From an uncultured Lachnospiraceae bacterium (lineage in GTDB: Bacteria > Bacillota > Clostridia > Lachnospirales > Lachnospiraceae), in assembly GCA_951800145.1 (NCBI GenBank), contig CATOJE010000008.1, forward strand, positions 1 through 64,000: DNA of 64,000 nucleotides. The letters run 5' to 3'. The notes under the pieces are model-generated. The model saw nothing but the letters and a program-made list of their open reading frames with translations. It was not told the DNA's origin and did not search any database. The position numbers and the translations under genes were made by a program. Positions 1 through 9,018 of the stretch are shown piece by piece (the first letter of the stretch is position 1; every line of letters starts with the position of its first letter).

Positions 1-14
1 CTAAGTGTATTTCT

Positions 15-295
15 AAACCCGCCAGGAATCTCTGGCCAAGTGTTTTGCTGCCCGTTAGGAGCCACAGGCAGCGACAAAAGATGCAGGCGCATATTCGCCA
101 GGAAGCTACGCCCGCGTCAGGCCGTGTCCCAACGTCACCGCGCTCTCGCTCCGCCGAAAGCGCGGTGACGTTGGGACACGGCTGCTGGGGCGCGTAGCTT
201 CCCGGCGAATATGCGCCCGCACCCATACCCCGAAAGCTTGGATTCCCTAACGGGTAACGACACCTACTTGGCCAGCGAATCCTACCGGGCTGCGA
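15..295. repeat. Large imperfect palindromic (MITE/REP-like) intergenic element
   Basis: Inner perfect 24-bp stem gccgtgtcccaacgtcaccgcgct (121-144) / agcgcggtgacgttgggacacggc (159-182); the arms continue outward (gcgcatattcgccaggaagctacg / cgtagcttcccggcgaatatgcgc; ctggccaagt / acttggccag; cccgttagg / cctaacggg). Confidence 0.8.
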
Positions 296-534
296 CACCC
301 ACTCAGCCAGCGATCCCCTAGACTTTCGCGATCACAGAGACTAAAGTAAATAGCAGTTTCACTCATTATGCAAACATAGAAAAGCCGTCCCAAAAACTAA
401 GTTAATGACATTGGGTGTGAACAATACCCCTTTTTGCAAAGGGATAGGAAGAAAATGTGATTGATGCCTCTGTAAATTGATGCTATACTGTTTGTATGAA
501 AAAGCCTAAAAGGAATAATAAAATACTATAAACA

Positions 535-708
535 ATGTTTGATTTTGAGCATAGTGCTGATGAAGATCGCTATATTGCAATAGGTAAGGTTGGAGATGTA
601 CTGTTTGTGGTATTTACAGAAAGAAAGGATACGATACGATTAATTTCAGCAAGACTTGCAACAAATACTGAAACGAGTCTTTATTATGACCAAAACATTT
701 ATTATTGA
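535..708 (+). pseudogene. brnT: BrnT-like (DUF497) toxin, N-terminally truncated
   Basis: Translation MFDFEHSADEDRYIAIGKVGDVLFVVFTERKDTIRLISARLATNTETSLYYDQNIYY resembles the C-terminal half of BrnT; the N-terminal half is absent upstream; overlaps the brnA-like ORF. Confidence 0.65.
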
Positions 709-865
709 GAGTGGACAGAAACCTACAAAAGAACAGTTGAAAGAAATTGAAGAAGCGGAAAACAGCCCTATTACATTTGATGAGGACTGTGAGGAGCTGC
801 CACCAGCTATGATGAAAGCATTTAAGAGTGCGGTGATCCAGCGAAATCGCAGGAAAAAGGCTTAG
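686..865 (+). CDS. BrnA-like antitoxin
   Basis: MTKTFIIESGQKPTKEQLKEIEEAENSPITFDEDCEELPPAMMKAF...; position directly after and overlapping the BrnT-like ORF. Confidence 0.55.
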   Translation: MTKTFIIESGQKPTKEQLKEIEEAENSPITFDEDCEELPPAMMKAFKSAVIQRNRRKKA

Positions 866-1010
866 AATGGATTTTATAGTAATATTTTATAACAGACTAT
901 AAAAGCAGGAGCTCTTGATAGTGGAGATGTCCTGCTTTTGTTGTAGATTCTGTGCCATTCGCTTGACAAAAGAGACGTATGAATTGGAATAGTGAAAAGA
1001 GCTTTCGAAG

Positions 1011-3632
1011 GTGTTTGAATTGGAAAATGGAGGAAAGAAAGTGGTATCAGATGCATTGAGGAAATACGCTAAGGAGCAGTATCATCGCCGGCGGCCCTTG
1101 CTTTTAGGATACAGGGAAGGGATTGAGAAGGGAATGGACGCCTGCACAGAGGAGGAGCGGGTCTTAATGGAATTTTTATATGGCACTATGCCTTTGGGAG
1201 ATGTGGGGGAGTATGATTTCTCTGTATTTCTGGGGTTTGTCCGCCATGCCCGGATGCTGCGGGAGACTATGGCCTGGTGCCGCGGCCTTCCGGAGGATAT
1301 CTTCCTCCACCATGTTTTGTATTACCGGATCAATAACGAGAGAATCGAGGACTGCCGCCGGTTTTTCTATGATCAGATCGCAGGGCGGATTCAGGGAATG
1401 ACCATGGAGGAAGCGGCCCTGGAGGTGAATTACTGGTGTGGGGAAAATGGAACCTATGAGCTGACGGATGACCGTACCGCGTCTCCCATGACGGTGTACC
1501 AGGCAGGCAGGGGACGGTGCGGGGAGGAATCGGTCTTTGCCGTGACGGCTCTGCGCAGCGTGGGGATTCCGGCCCGCCAGGTCTATACGCCCAGGTGGGC
1601 CCACTGCGATGATAATCATGCCTGGGTGGAGGTATATGTGGAGGGCGGCTGGCATTTCCTTGGCGCCTGTGAGCCGGAGGAGGTGCTGGATCGGGGCTGG
1701 TTTATCCATGCCTCTTCCCGTGCTCTGCTGGTGCACACTCAGACCTTTTCGGATTACCAGGTCAGCCACGGGGAGGAGCTTTTAGGCCGTGAGGCAGGGC
1801 GCTTTACCTATAATCGGACCGCCGCCTATGCCAGAACCAGAAGGTTTGGGATCCGGGTGCTGGATGTGCAGGGCCTTCCTGTGTGTGGAGCCCGGGTTTC
1901 TGTGGAGATCCTGAACATGGCGGAATACTATCCTGTGGCGGTCCTTTGTACTGACCGGGAGGGGAGGGCAGAGATTACCCTGGGACTGGGAGACATTCAT
2001 ATCACAGCAAGGAAGGACGGGCAATGGGGGGAAGAGGCGGCTTCTGTAAGAAGCATGGAGGAAGCAGTTGTGGTTCTTGGGAAGGAGGATCCGGGAGTTT
2101 CCAGAGATAGTGAGGGAATGGGGAAGCTGGCATCTTTCCGGGGCTGGCTGGATATGGATGTGGAGGCGCCGGCCGATGGAGCGATACACCGTCCGGCTTT
2201 ATCCAGGGATCAGAAGGAGAAAAACCGCAGGCGGCTTAAGGAGTGCCGCCGGATCCGGGAGCATCGCATCACATCGTATTTTTGCGAGGAGCAGGCAGCG
2301 GCTTATCCAGAGGAACGGGGAATGCTTTTGGCGTCGGGAGGGAATGCTCCTGAGCTGTATGATTTTTTAAGCAGGGATGAGAATCCGGATCGGAGGGCGC
2401 TTCTTTCTGGTCTGTCCCGGAAGGATTACAGGGACGCGGGGGCAGAGGTATTGGAGAGCCATGTGCAGGGGGCGGCATGCTTCCGCAGCTTATGGGAGGC
2501 CAGAGGTCAGCTGGAGATATATGAGCGCTATATCCTTTGCCCGCGAATCGGCCTGGAGGAGCTTAGCAGCTTCCGGGAGGTGATCCAGGATTATTTTAGT
2601 AAAGAGGAGAAGGAGCGGTTCCGGGAAAATCCGGAGGAAATCTGGCATTTTATCGAATCCAATATCCGCTATGACGAGAGGGAGGACTGTGCGGGAACGC
2701 TCGCTACCCCTGGCGGCTGCCTGGGACTTTTGTGGGGGAATCCTCTCAGCCAGAATATCCTGTTTGTGGGAATCTGCCGCACCCTTGGGATACCGGCGCG
2801 GCTGAATCCGGTGAACCAGGAAGGGGAATGGATGAAGGATGGACAATTTATCCCACATATTCAGCGGCAGATGAAGCCAGTGAGGAAGGAGTCTGAACGG
2901 ATGGAACATGGGACTGTGATCCTTTCCGGCGGTAAAGAGATATGGAAATATTATCAGAACTGGACCATTGGCAGGCTGGAGAAGCATGGCTATCTTACCC
3001 TGGATTATACAGGGAATCTCTTTCAGGAGGGGCGTCTGCAGCTGGAGCTGGAGGAGGGGAGCTACCGCCTGCTGACCTCCGCCCGGCTACCCAACGGGAA
3101 CCAGAAGGCGAGCCAGTACCTGTTCCAGTTAAAGGCCGGGGAATCCAGGGAGATTCCCATGCATCTTTGCTCTCCCAGTGTGGAGGAAATGCAGATTCAT
3201 ATTCAGCTGGAGGATTTTGTGCTGGAGACGGCGGATGGCAGAGCTTGTACAGCGGCATCGCTTTTAGGAGAGAAGACAGCGGTGCTGGCATGCTTATGGC
3301 CGGGAGAGGAACCCAGTGAGCATGTGCTTCATGAGATGCTGGAACAAAAGAAGGAGCTTAAGGAATTAGAGGAAACCATCGTTTTCCTTCTCCCGAACCG
3401 GGAGGCAGGTAAAAATCCCGGGATTCAGAAGGTATTAGAGGAAATTCCGGAAATTCAGGTAACTTATGGAAGGTTTGAAGAGGTGATCGAGCCCTTGGCC
3501 CGAAGGCTGTATGTGGATCCGGAGCAGCTGCCGCTGCTTCTTCTGCTCCGCCCGGGGCTTTGCGCGGTTTATGGGAGGAGCGGGTATCATGTGGGGAGCG
3601 TGGGGGTGCTTTTGAAGGTGGCTTCTCTTTAA
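1011..3632 (+). CDS. Transglutaminase-like domain protein (two transglutaminase-like regions)
   Basis: 873-aa ORF; GRCGEESVFAVTALRSVGIPARQVYTPRWAHCDDNHAWVEVYVEGGWHFLGACEPE (C-H-D transglutaminase signature) and a second region LATPGGCLGLLWGNPLSQNILFVGICRTLGIPARL. Confidence 0.8.
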   Translation: MFELENGGKKVVSDALRKYAKEQYHRRRPLLLGYREGIEKGMDACTEEERVLMEFLYGTMPLGDVGEYDFSVFLGFVRHARMLRETMAWCRGLPEDIFLHHVLYYRINNERIEDCRRFFYDQIAGRIQGMTMEEAALEVNYWCGENGTYELTDDRTASPMTVYQAGRGRCGEESVFAVTALRSVGIPARQVYTPRWAHCDDNHAWVEVYVEGGWHFLGACEPEEVLDRGWFIHASSRALLVHTQTFSDYQVSHGEELLGREAGRFTYNRTAAYARTRRFGIRVLDVQGLPVCGARVSVEILNMAEYYPVAVLCTDREGRAEITLGLGDIHITARKDGQWGEEAASVRSMEEAVVVLGKEDPGVSRDSEGMGKLASFRGWLDMDVEAPADGAIHRPALSRDQKEKNRRRLKECRRIREHRITSYFCEEQAAAYPEERGMLLASGGNAPELYDFLSRDENPDRRALLSGLSRKDYRDAGAEVLESHVQGAACFRSLWEARGQLEIYERYILCPRIGLEELSSFREVIQDYFSKEEKERFRENPEEIWHFIESNIRYDEREDCAGTLATPGGCLGLLWGNPLSQNILFVGICRTLGIPARLNPVNQEGEWMKDGQFIPHIQRQMKPVRKESERMEHGTVILSGGKEIWKYYQNWTIGRLEKHGYLTLDYTGNLFQEGRLQLELEEGSYRLLTSARLPNGNQKASQYLFQLKAGESREIPMHLCSPSVEEMQIHIQLEDFVLETADGRACTAASLLGEKTAVLACLWPGEEPSEHVLHEMLEQKKELKELEETIVFLLPNREAGKNPGIQKVLEEIPEIQVTYGRFEEVIEPLARRLYVDPEQLPLLLLLRPGLCAVYGRSGYHVGSVGVLLKVASL

Positions 3633-3677
3633 GCTTAAAGGAAATTAAGCCTAAGAAAATTAAGCTTAAGAAAATTT

Positions 3678-3724
3678 GAAGTACCGCAGCTTGTGCAGAA
3701 TTCCAGCAGGCTGCGGTACTTTTA
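3678..3724 (+). terminator. Rho-independent terminator
   Basis: Stem agtaccgcagc...gctgcggtact followed by a T-rich tract. Confidence 0.7.
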
Positions 3725-3780
3725 TAGTGCACACGGACACTCCTTAAATAGCAGATGGGACGCGGCTTTCATGAGATGAC

Positions 3781-4392
3781 TTACTGTTCATCCTTTAAAG
3801 CCCCTTTAATCGCTTTCATCAGATCACCAAAGGTCTCATAGGCAGGAAGCTCCGGGTGATCGGCCTTGATCTTATCTGTGCTCCGGAAAAGGAAGCCGGC
3901 CTTGCTGGCTTTTATCATGCCCAGATCATTATAGCTGTCGCCGCTGGCGATGGTGTCGTAGCCGATGGACTGGAGCGCCTTTACGGTGGTCAGCTTGGAA
4001 TTTTCGATCCGCATGCGAAAGCCGGTGATCTCCCCGTCGTCTGCTACCTCCAGCGAATTGCAGAAGATGGTGGGCCATCCCAGCTTCTTCATCAGGGGAG
4101 CGGCGAACTGGGTAAAGGTGTCGCTGATAATGATAACCTGGCAGATGGAACGGAGCTCATCTAAAAATTCCTTTGCGCCGGGGAGCGGGTCGATGGTGGC
4201 GATGGTCTGCTGGATCTCCTTAAGGCCCAGGTGATGCTCCTTCAGGATGCCAAGGCGCCAGTTCATCAGCTTCTCGTAATCCGGCTCATCTCTGGTGGTT
4301 CTTTTTAACTCCGGAATATTGCTGGCCTGGGCAAAGGCAATCCAGATCTCCGGCACTAATACGCCTTCCAGGTCTAAACAGGTTATGTACAT
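3781..4392 (-). CDS. thrH: ThrH-like phosphoserine phosphatase/homoserine phosphotransferase (HAD)
   Basis: MYITCLDLEGVLVPEIWIAFA..., IISDTFTQFAAPLMKKLGWPT, ASGDSYNDLGMI HAD motifs. Confidence 0.85.
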   Translation of the reverse strand: MYITCLDLEGVLVPEIWIAFAQASNIPELKRTTRDEPDYEKLMNWRLGILKEHHLGLKEIQQTIATIDPLPGAKEFLDELRSICQVIIISDTFTQFAAPLMKKLGWPTIFCNSLEVADDGEITGFRMRIENSKLTTVKALQSIGYDTIASGDSYNDLGMIKASKAGFLFRSTDKIKADHPELPAYETFGDLMKAIKGALKDEQ

Positions 4393-4454
4393 AATGGTTT
4401 CCTCCCTATTTTATAAATGCACCCTTAAAATGCGAGCACATATGATACACAATT

Positions 4455-4991
4455 TTATGGGGAAATGGGGGGTTTGTCAATGGGAAGATAGCACAAGCTT
4501 TTCTGCTCTAATTCCTTAAACTTTGCACATCGGCGTTCCAGATAGCTATGGTGCTCGGTCACAGCGAGATATAATTTTTTTGCTTTTATGCAGATTTCTT
4601 CCCGATGATGATTGATAAATCTTATCTGGCCGTAAAGGATGTTCCGGTATTTTTCTTCTTCTCTTTCAATGTCAAGCTCCAGGAGGGCGCTGCTGACCAC
4701 TGGAATCATATTATTAAGATTGATCACACCCAGCTTCCCATTGTCTATTTTTACAAAATCTAAAGAATTTTTCATGTGTATATGCTTCGGCTTTGGTGAT
4801 GCTAATGGTGCAAAGTAAGAGAGCTGATGAATGGTAAAAACGACTCCCACATATGGGCGGCGTTCTCCTTTATTAAACTTTACATTAATTGGATCGATTT
4901 CTCTCAAGAAATGGATGTAATTTTCAGAAATTTTATAGAGTTTTAATTTGTCCAATGGTCCCTCCTTAGATAATGAAAAAAGAGATGACAT
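4455..4991 (-). CDS. toxN: Type III toxin-antitoxin system toxin, ToxN/AbiQ family endoribonuclease
   Basis: MSSLFSLSKEGPLDKLKLYKISENYIHFLREIDPINVKFNKGERRPYVGVVFTIHQLSYFAPLASPKPKHIHMKNSLDFVKIDNGKLGVINLNNMIPV: matches the ToxN/AbiQ pattern; start set by RBS aaaggagag upstream of ATG at 4991; preceded by a tandem repeat array. Confidence 0.88.
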   Translation of the reverse strand: MSSLFSLSKEGPLDKLKLYKISENYIHFLREIDPINVKFNKGERRPYVGVVFTIHQLSYFAPLASPKPKHIHMKNSLDFVKIDNGKLGVINLNNMIPVVSSALLELDIEREEEKYRNILYGQIRFINHHREEICIKAKKLYLAVTEHHSYLERRCAKFKELEQKSLCYLPIDKPPISP

Positions 4992-5010
4992 ACGCACCTC
5001 TCCTTTCACA

Positions 5011-5127
5011 CTCTTTTGACTCTCCACTTAATGGCAGGAGCTCGCCGCTCTTTTGACTCTCCACTTAATGGCAGGAGCTCGCCGCTCTTTTAACTCTCCA
5101 CTTAATGGCAGGAGCTCGCCGCTCTTG
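5011..5127 (-). ncRNA. toxI: Putative type III antitoxin RNA (ToxI-like), ~3.2 copies of a 37-nt repeat
   Basis: Units start at 5011, 5048 and 5085 with a partial fourth at 5122: ctctttt(g/a)actctccacttaatggcaggagctcgccg on +; RNA sense on minus contains CTCC...ATTAAGT...GGAG. Confidence 0.85.
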
Positions 5128-5151
5128 GAACCAGCTTTTGATTCTCTTACT

Positions 5152-5180
5152 ATTATACACAAAATTCAGCGATAAATCAA
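5152..5180 (-). promoter_or_regulatory. Promoter of the toxI-toxN module
   Basis: Minus strand TTGATT - 17 nt - TATAAT (-35 at 5175-5180, -10 at 5152-5157), just upstream of the repeat array. Confidence 0.8.
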
Positions 5181-5267
5181 TAGAAAATTAGTATGGTGCC
5201 TCTAGTCAAAATATGGTATGATAATTATTGTTGTGTAACGTTTAGACAGGAAGAAAGGCAGGCAGAC

Positions 5268-6299
5268 ATGGAGACCATTGATCCAAGATTTGAAGAGATG
5301 AAGCGGAATATGAGACAGCAGGCAGAGAAGACCGGGCGCTTTTTTAAGAATACAGGGCGGATTGTCCTCGTGGCTGCGTTGCTTTTAATTGTGGGAACTG
5401 GTTCCTTTTATAATATTGAGGAGCAGGAGCAGGCGGTGGTGACCACCTTTGGGGTGGCAAAGGCAGTGACAGAGCCGGGGCTGCATTTTAAGATACCGCT
5501 GATCCAGCGGGTGCGGAAGGTGAATACCACCATCCAGGGCTTTGCTGTGGGGTATAATCCGGAGGATAATGCCACCATGGAAGAGGACTCCCTGATGATT
5601 ACCAGCGATTATAATTTCGTCAATGTTGACTTTTTTGTGGAGTACAAGGTGGCGGACCCGGTGAAGGCGGTGTATGCCTCACAGGATCCGGTGCTGATCC
5701 TGCGGAATATCAGCCAGTCCTGCATCCGCACGGTGATCGGCGGCTATGATGTGGACTCGGTTCTGACCACGGGAAAGAATGAGATCCAGTCAAGGATCCG
5801 GGAGATGATCCTGGCAAAGCTTGAGGAGCATGATATCGGCCTGCAGGTGATGAACGTGAGCATCCAGGATTCGGAGCCTCCCACCACAGAGGTTATGGAG
5901 GCCTTTAAGGCGGTGGAGACGGCTAAGCAGGGGAAGGAGACTTCCATTAATAATGCAAACAAGTACCGGAATGAGAAGCTCCCCCAGGCCCAGGCCCAGA
6001 TCGACCAGATTATGCAGGAGGCGGAGTCAGCCAAGGTGCAGCGGGTGAATGAAGCCAATGCTGAGGTAGCTAAGTTTAACGCCATGTACCAGGAGTATGT
6101 GAAGAATCCGGAGGTGACCAGGCAGCGGATGTTCTATGAATCCATGGAGGACATTCTTCCCAGGATGAAGGTGATTATCGACGGCTCCGGCGAGGTGAAT
6201 ACCATCCTTCCACTGGACAGCTTTATGCAGCAGCAAACCCAGAGCGCAGGAAATCCCGGAGTTCAGGGAGAAGGCCAGCAGAACACGGAAAACCCATAA
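5268..6299 (+). CDS. hflK: Protease modulator HflK (SPFH/band 7)
   Basis: NIEEQEQAVVTTFGVAKAVTEPGLHFKIPLIQRVRKVNTTIQGF; followed by hflC. Confidence 0.88.
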   Translation: METIDPRFEEMKRNMRQQAEKTGRFFKNTGRIVLVAALLLIVGTGSFYNIEEQEQAVVTTFGVAKAVTEPGLHFKIPLIQRVRKVNTTIQGFAVGYNPEDNATMEEDSLMITSDYNFVNVDFFVEYKVADPVKAVYASQDPVLILRNISQSCIRTVIGGYDVDSVLTTGKNEIQSRIREMILAKLEEHDIGLQVMNVSIQDSEPPTTEVMEAFKAVETAKQGKETSINNANKYRNEKLPQAQAQIDQIMQEAESAKVQRVNEANAEVAKFNAMYQEYVKNPEVTRQRMFYESMEDILPRMKVIIDGSGEVNTILPLDSFMQQQTQSAGNPGVQGEGQQNTENP

Positions 6300-6403
6300 A
6301 TGTATCTGCACGTTATTGTTCACAGGTAGCGTGTTGCTGGGCACAGTCCGCCAGGGGTGTGATCAGTAACTTATCTGCACATATTAAGAGAGGAAGCGAC
6401 ATT

Positions 6404-7276
6404 ATGGTAAAGATAATAAAGAAGACAGTGCTGACCATATTTCTTCTGTGCCTGATTGTGGGCGGGCTGGGAGCGATGGTGGTAACCCAGGAGAATGAAT
6501 ATAAATTGATCCGCCAGTTTGGCCGGGTAGAGCGGGTGGTGAGCCAGGCGGGACTAAGCTTTAAGATCCCCTTTATACAGACTACAGATACACTGCCCAG
6601 GGAGATCCTGATCTATGATCTGATGCCGTCGGATGTGATTACCGCGGACAAAAAGACCATGCTCTGCGATTCCTATGCCCTGTGGAAGATTACGGATCCC
6701 CTGAAGTTTTCCCAGACCTTAAATGGCTCCATCGCCAATGCAGAGCGGAGGATCGACACAGCCGTGTACAATGCCATTAAAAATGTGATCAGCAGCATGA
6801 ACCAGAATGATGTGATCAGCGGCAGGGACGGAGAGCTGTCTGAGGCGATTATGGCCCACATTGGCAGCAACATGGATCAGTATGGACTGCAGGTTCTGGC
6901 AGTGGAGACGAAGCAGCTGGATCTCCCGGCGGATAATAAGGCGGCAGTCTATGAGCGGATGATCTCAGAGCGGGATAAGATTGCGGCCACCTATACAGCA
7001 GAGGGCCAGGCAGAGGCAAAGGTGATTCAGAATACCACGGATCGGGAGATCGCCATCCAGGTATCCGATGCCCAGGCAAAGGCGGCGGCGATCCTGGCGG
7101 AAGGCGAGGCGGAATATATGCAGATTCTGGCAGAGGCCTACGGATCCCCGGAGAAGGCGGAGTTTTATGCATTTATCCGGGCCTTGGAGTCCGCCAAGGC
7201 ATCCCTTACCGGAACTAATAATACGCTGATTCTTTCCCCGGATTCTCCGATTGCGAAGATTTTTATGGGGCAGTAA
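6404..7276 (+). CDS. hflC: Protease modulator HflC (SPFH/band 7)
   Basis: VVTQENEYKLIRQFGRVERVVSQAGLSFKIPFIQTTDTLPREILIYDL...; adjacent to hflK. Confidence 0.88.
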   Translation: MVKIIKKTVLTIFLLCLIVGGLGAMVVTQENEYKLIRQFGRVERVVSQAGLSFKIPFIQTTDTLPREILIYDLMPSDVITADKKTMLCDSYALWKITDPLKFSQTLNGSIANAERRIDTAVYNAIKNVISSMNQNDVISGRDGELSEAIMAHIGSNMDQYGLQVLAVETKQLDLPADNKAAVYERMISERDKIAATYTAEGQAEAKVIQNTTDREIAIQVSDAQAKAAAILAEGEAEYMQILAEAYGSPEKAEFYAFIRALESAKASLTGTNNTLILSPDSPIAKIFMGQ

Positions 7277-7290
7277 AGAAAAGCGGAATA

Positions 7291-7357
7291 GGATTCCTTT
7301 AAAAGTTCGCGGCCGGGCCCATGAAGGATTCCTTTAAAGGTCTGCGGCCGGGCCCAT
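7291..7357. repeat. Two direct repeats of ~32 bp between hflC and metF
   Basis: ggattcctttaaaagttcgcggccgggcccat (7291-7322) and ggattcctttaaaggtctgcggccgggcccat (7326-7357). Confidence 0.9.
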
Positions 7358-7397
7358 AAAAAGATACATGGAAACAGAAGATAAGGAGCGTCGCGAT

Positions 7398-8267
7398 ATG
7401 AAGATAAAAGATATATTAGCAAAGGGGGAGCCAACCCTTTCCTTTGAGGTATTTCCTCCCAAGACGGAGGATAAGTACGAGAGTGTGGAGCAGGCGGCGC
7501 TTGCCATTGCCAAGCTGCGCCCGGCCTTTATGAGTGTTACCTACGGGGCGGGAGGGGGGACCAGCCGGTATACGGTTCAGATTGCCTCCCGGATACAGGA
7601 AAGCTGCAAGGTGACGCCTTTGGCTCACCTTACCTGCGTCTCTTCCACCAGGGAGAAGGTGCAGCAGGTATTGGCCCAGCTAAAGGAAAAGCAGATAGAA
7701 AATGTGCTAGCACTGCGGGGAGATATCCCGGCAGATGGAAAAGTGGAGAAGGATTACCGCTATGCCTCAGAGCTGATCCGGGAAATCAAGGAGGCGGGGG
7801 ACTTCTGCATCGGCGGAGCCTGCTATCCGGAGGGCCATGTGGAGTCAGCGAATAAAACAAAGGACATCCTTCATCTGAAGGAAAAGGTGGAGGCAGGCTG
7901 TGATTTTGTTACCACCCAGGTGTTTTTTGACAATAATATTCTCTATAATTATCTTTACCGGATTCGGGAAAAGGGAATTACTGTGCCGGTGGTGGCCGGG
8001 ATTATGCCGGTGACCAATGTGTCTCAGATTAAACGGATCTGCCAGATGTCCGGCACCTATCTGCCGGCCCGGTTTAAGGCCATTGTGGATCGGTTCGGGG
8101 AGAATCCGGCGGCCATGAAGCAGGCGGGAATCGCTTACGCCACAGAGCAGATCATCGACCTGATCGCCAATGGGGTGAATGGAATCCATATTTACACCAT
8201 GAATAAGCCGGATGTGGCGGCCAGGATACAGGAGAGCCTGTCATGCATCATTGGCGAGCTGCAATAA
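7398..8267 (+). CDS. metF: Methylenetetrahydrofolate reductase
   Basis: LSFEVFPPKTEDKYESVEQAALAIAKLRPAFMSVTYGAGGGTSRYT..., VTTQVFFDNN, MPVTN. Confidence 0.92.
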   Translation: MKIKDILAKGEPTLSFEVFPPKTEDKYESVEQAALAIAKLRPAFMSVTYGAGGGTSRYTVQIASRIQESCKVTPLAHLTCVSSTREKVQQVLAQLKEKQIENVLALRGDIPADGKVEKDYRYASELIREIKEAGDFCIGGACYPEGHVESANKTKDILHLKEKVEAGCDFVTTQVFFDNNILYNYLYRIREKGITVPVVAGIMPVTNVSQIKRICQMSGTYLPARFKAIVDRFGENPAAMKQAGIAYATEQIIDLIANGVNGIHIYTMNKPDVAARIQESLSCIIGELQ

Positions 8268-8323
8268 CGGCATATGAAGGCTTATAAGATATATTAGGAA
8301 TTGTACATGGGAGGCATGGGGCA

Positions 8324-8971
8324 ATGGAAGTGGACAGAAGGGAGATCCTCCGGTATCTGGGCTATGGCAGAGAGAAGGAGGAGGTGCCGGTGGCAGCGCT
8401 GATAGATTCCTGTGTGGAGGAGCTTTCTGCAGCAGTGGATCCAAAGCACTTAAGCCGGGAGTACCAGCTGCGGATACTGCCGGACGGCACCATTGACGGC
8501 AGCTGCTTTCAGGTGAAAAGCCGGAGCTTAAGCCGGAACCTAAAGGACTGCAGCCAGGTGATCCTCTTCGGGGCCACTCTGGGGATAGGGGCGGATCTTT
8601 TGATTCAGAAGTACAATAAGCTGCAGATGAGCCGGGCAGTGGTTATGCAGGCGGCGGCAGCGGCGATGATCGAGGGGTACTGCGACGGAGTCTGCAGCCA
8701 GATGCGCCAGATCTACGAGGGGGAGGGACTGTATCTGCGGCCCCGGTTCAGCCCGGGTTACGGAGATTTCCCTCTGAAGTGCCAGTCAGAGCTTCTGGAT
8801 GCTTTGGAGGCGGGAAAGCGGATGGGCATTAAGCTGACAGACAGCTACCTGATGATGCCTTCCAAGTCTGTGACTGCTGTGATCGGAGTGAGCAAAAAGC
8901 CCTACCGGTGTGAGGTAAAGGGATGCGAGGCCTGCGGGAGGACGGACTGCATATACCGGCGGGATCCGTAA
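8324..8971 (+). CDS. Stand-alone B12-dependent methionine synthase activation-domain protein
   Basis: RFSPGYGDFPLKCQSELLDALEAGKRMGIKLTDSYLMMPSKSVTAVIGVS; immediately upstream of metH, which lacks this domain. Confidence 0.85.
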   Translation: MEVDRREILRYLGYGREKEEVPVAALIDSCVEELSAAVDPKHLSREYQLRILPDGTIDGSCFQVKSRSLSRNLKDCSQVILFGATLGIGADLLIQKYNKLQMSRAVVMQAAAAAMIEGYCDGVCSQMRQIYEGEGLYLRPRFSPGYGDFPLKCQSELLDALEAGKRMGIKLTDSYLMMPSKSVTAVIGVSKKPYRCEVKGCEACGRTDCIYRRDP

Positions 8972-9018
8972 GGAACAGGGAATGGGAATAGAGGAATACA
9001 GGAAGGCAGGCATAAAAT

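Noticed and set aside
1176-1769. Antisense ORF (197 aa) opposite the transglutaminase gene
   Set aside because: Low-complexity, no recognisable domain, fully overlaps a well-supported CDS; typical of GC-rich antisense frames.
5011-5127. CRISPR array
   Set aside because: The 37-bp repeats are directly tandem with no spacers and precede a ToxN-like gene, so a type III antitoxin RNA fits better.
7277-9018. SAM or cobalamin riboswitch upstream of metF/metH
   Set aside because: No recognisable conserved core or terminator/antiterminator arrangement seen in the short intergenic gaps.
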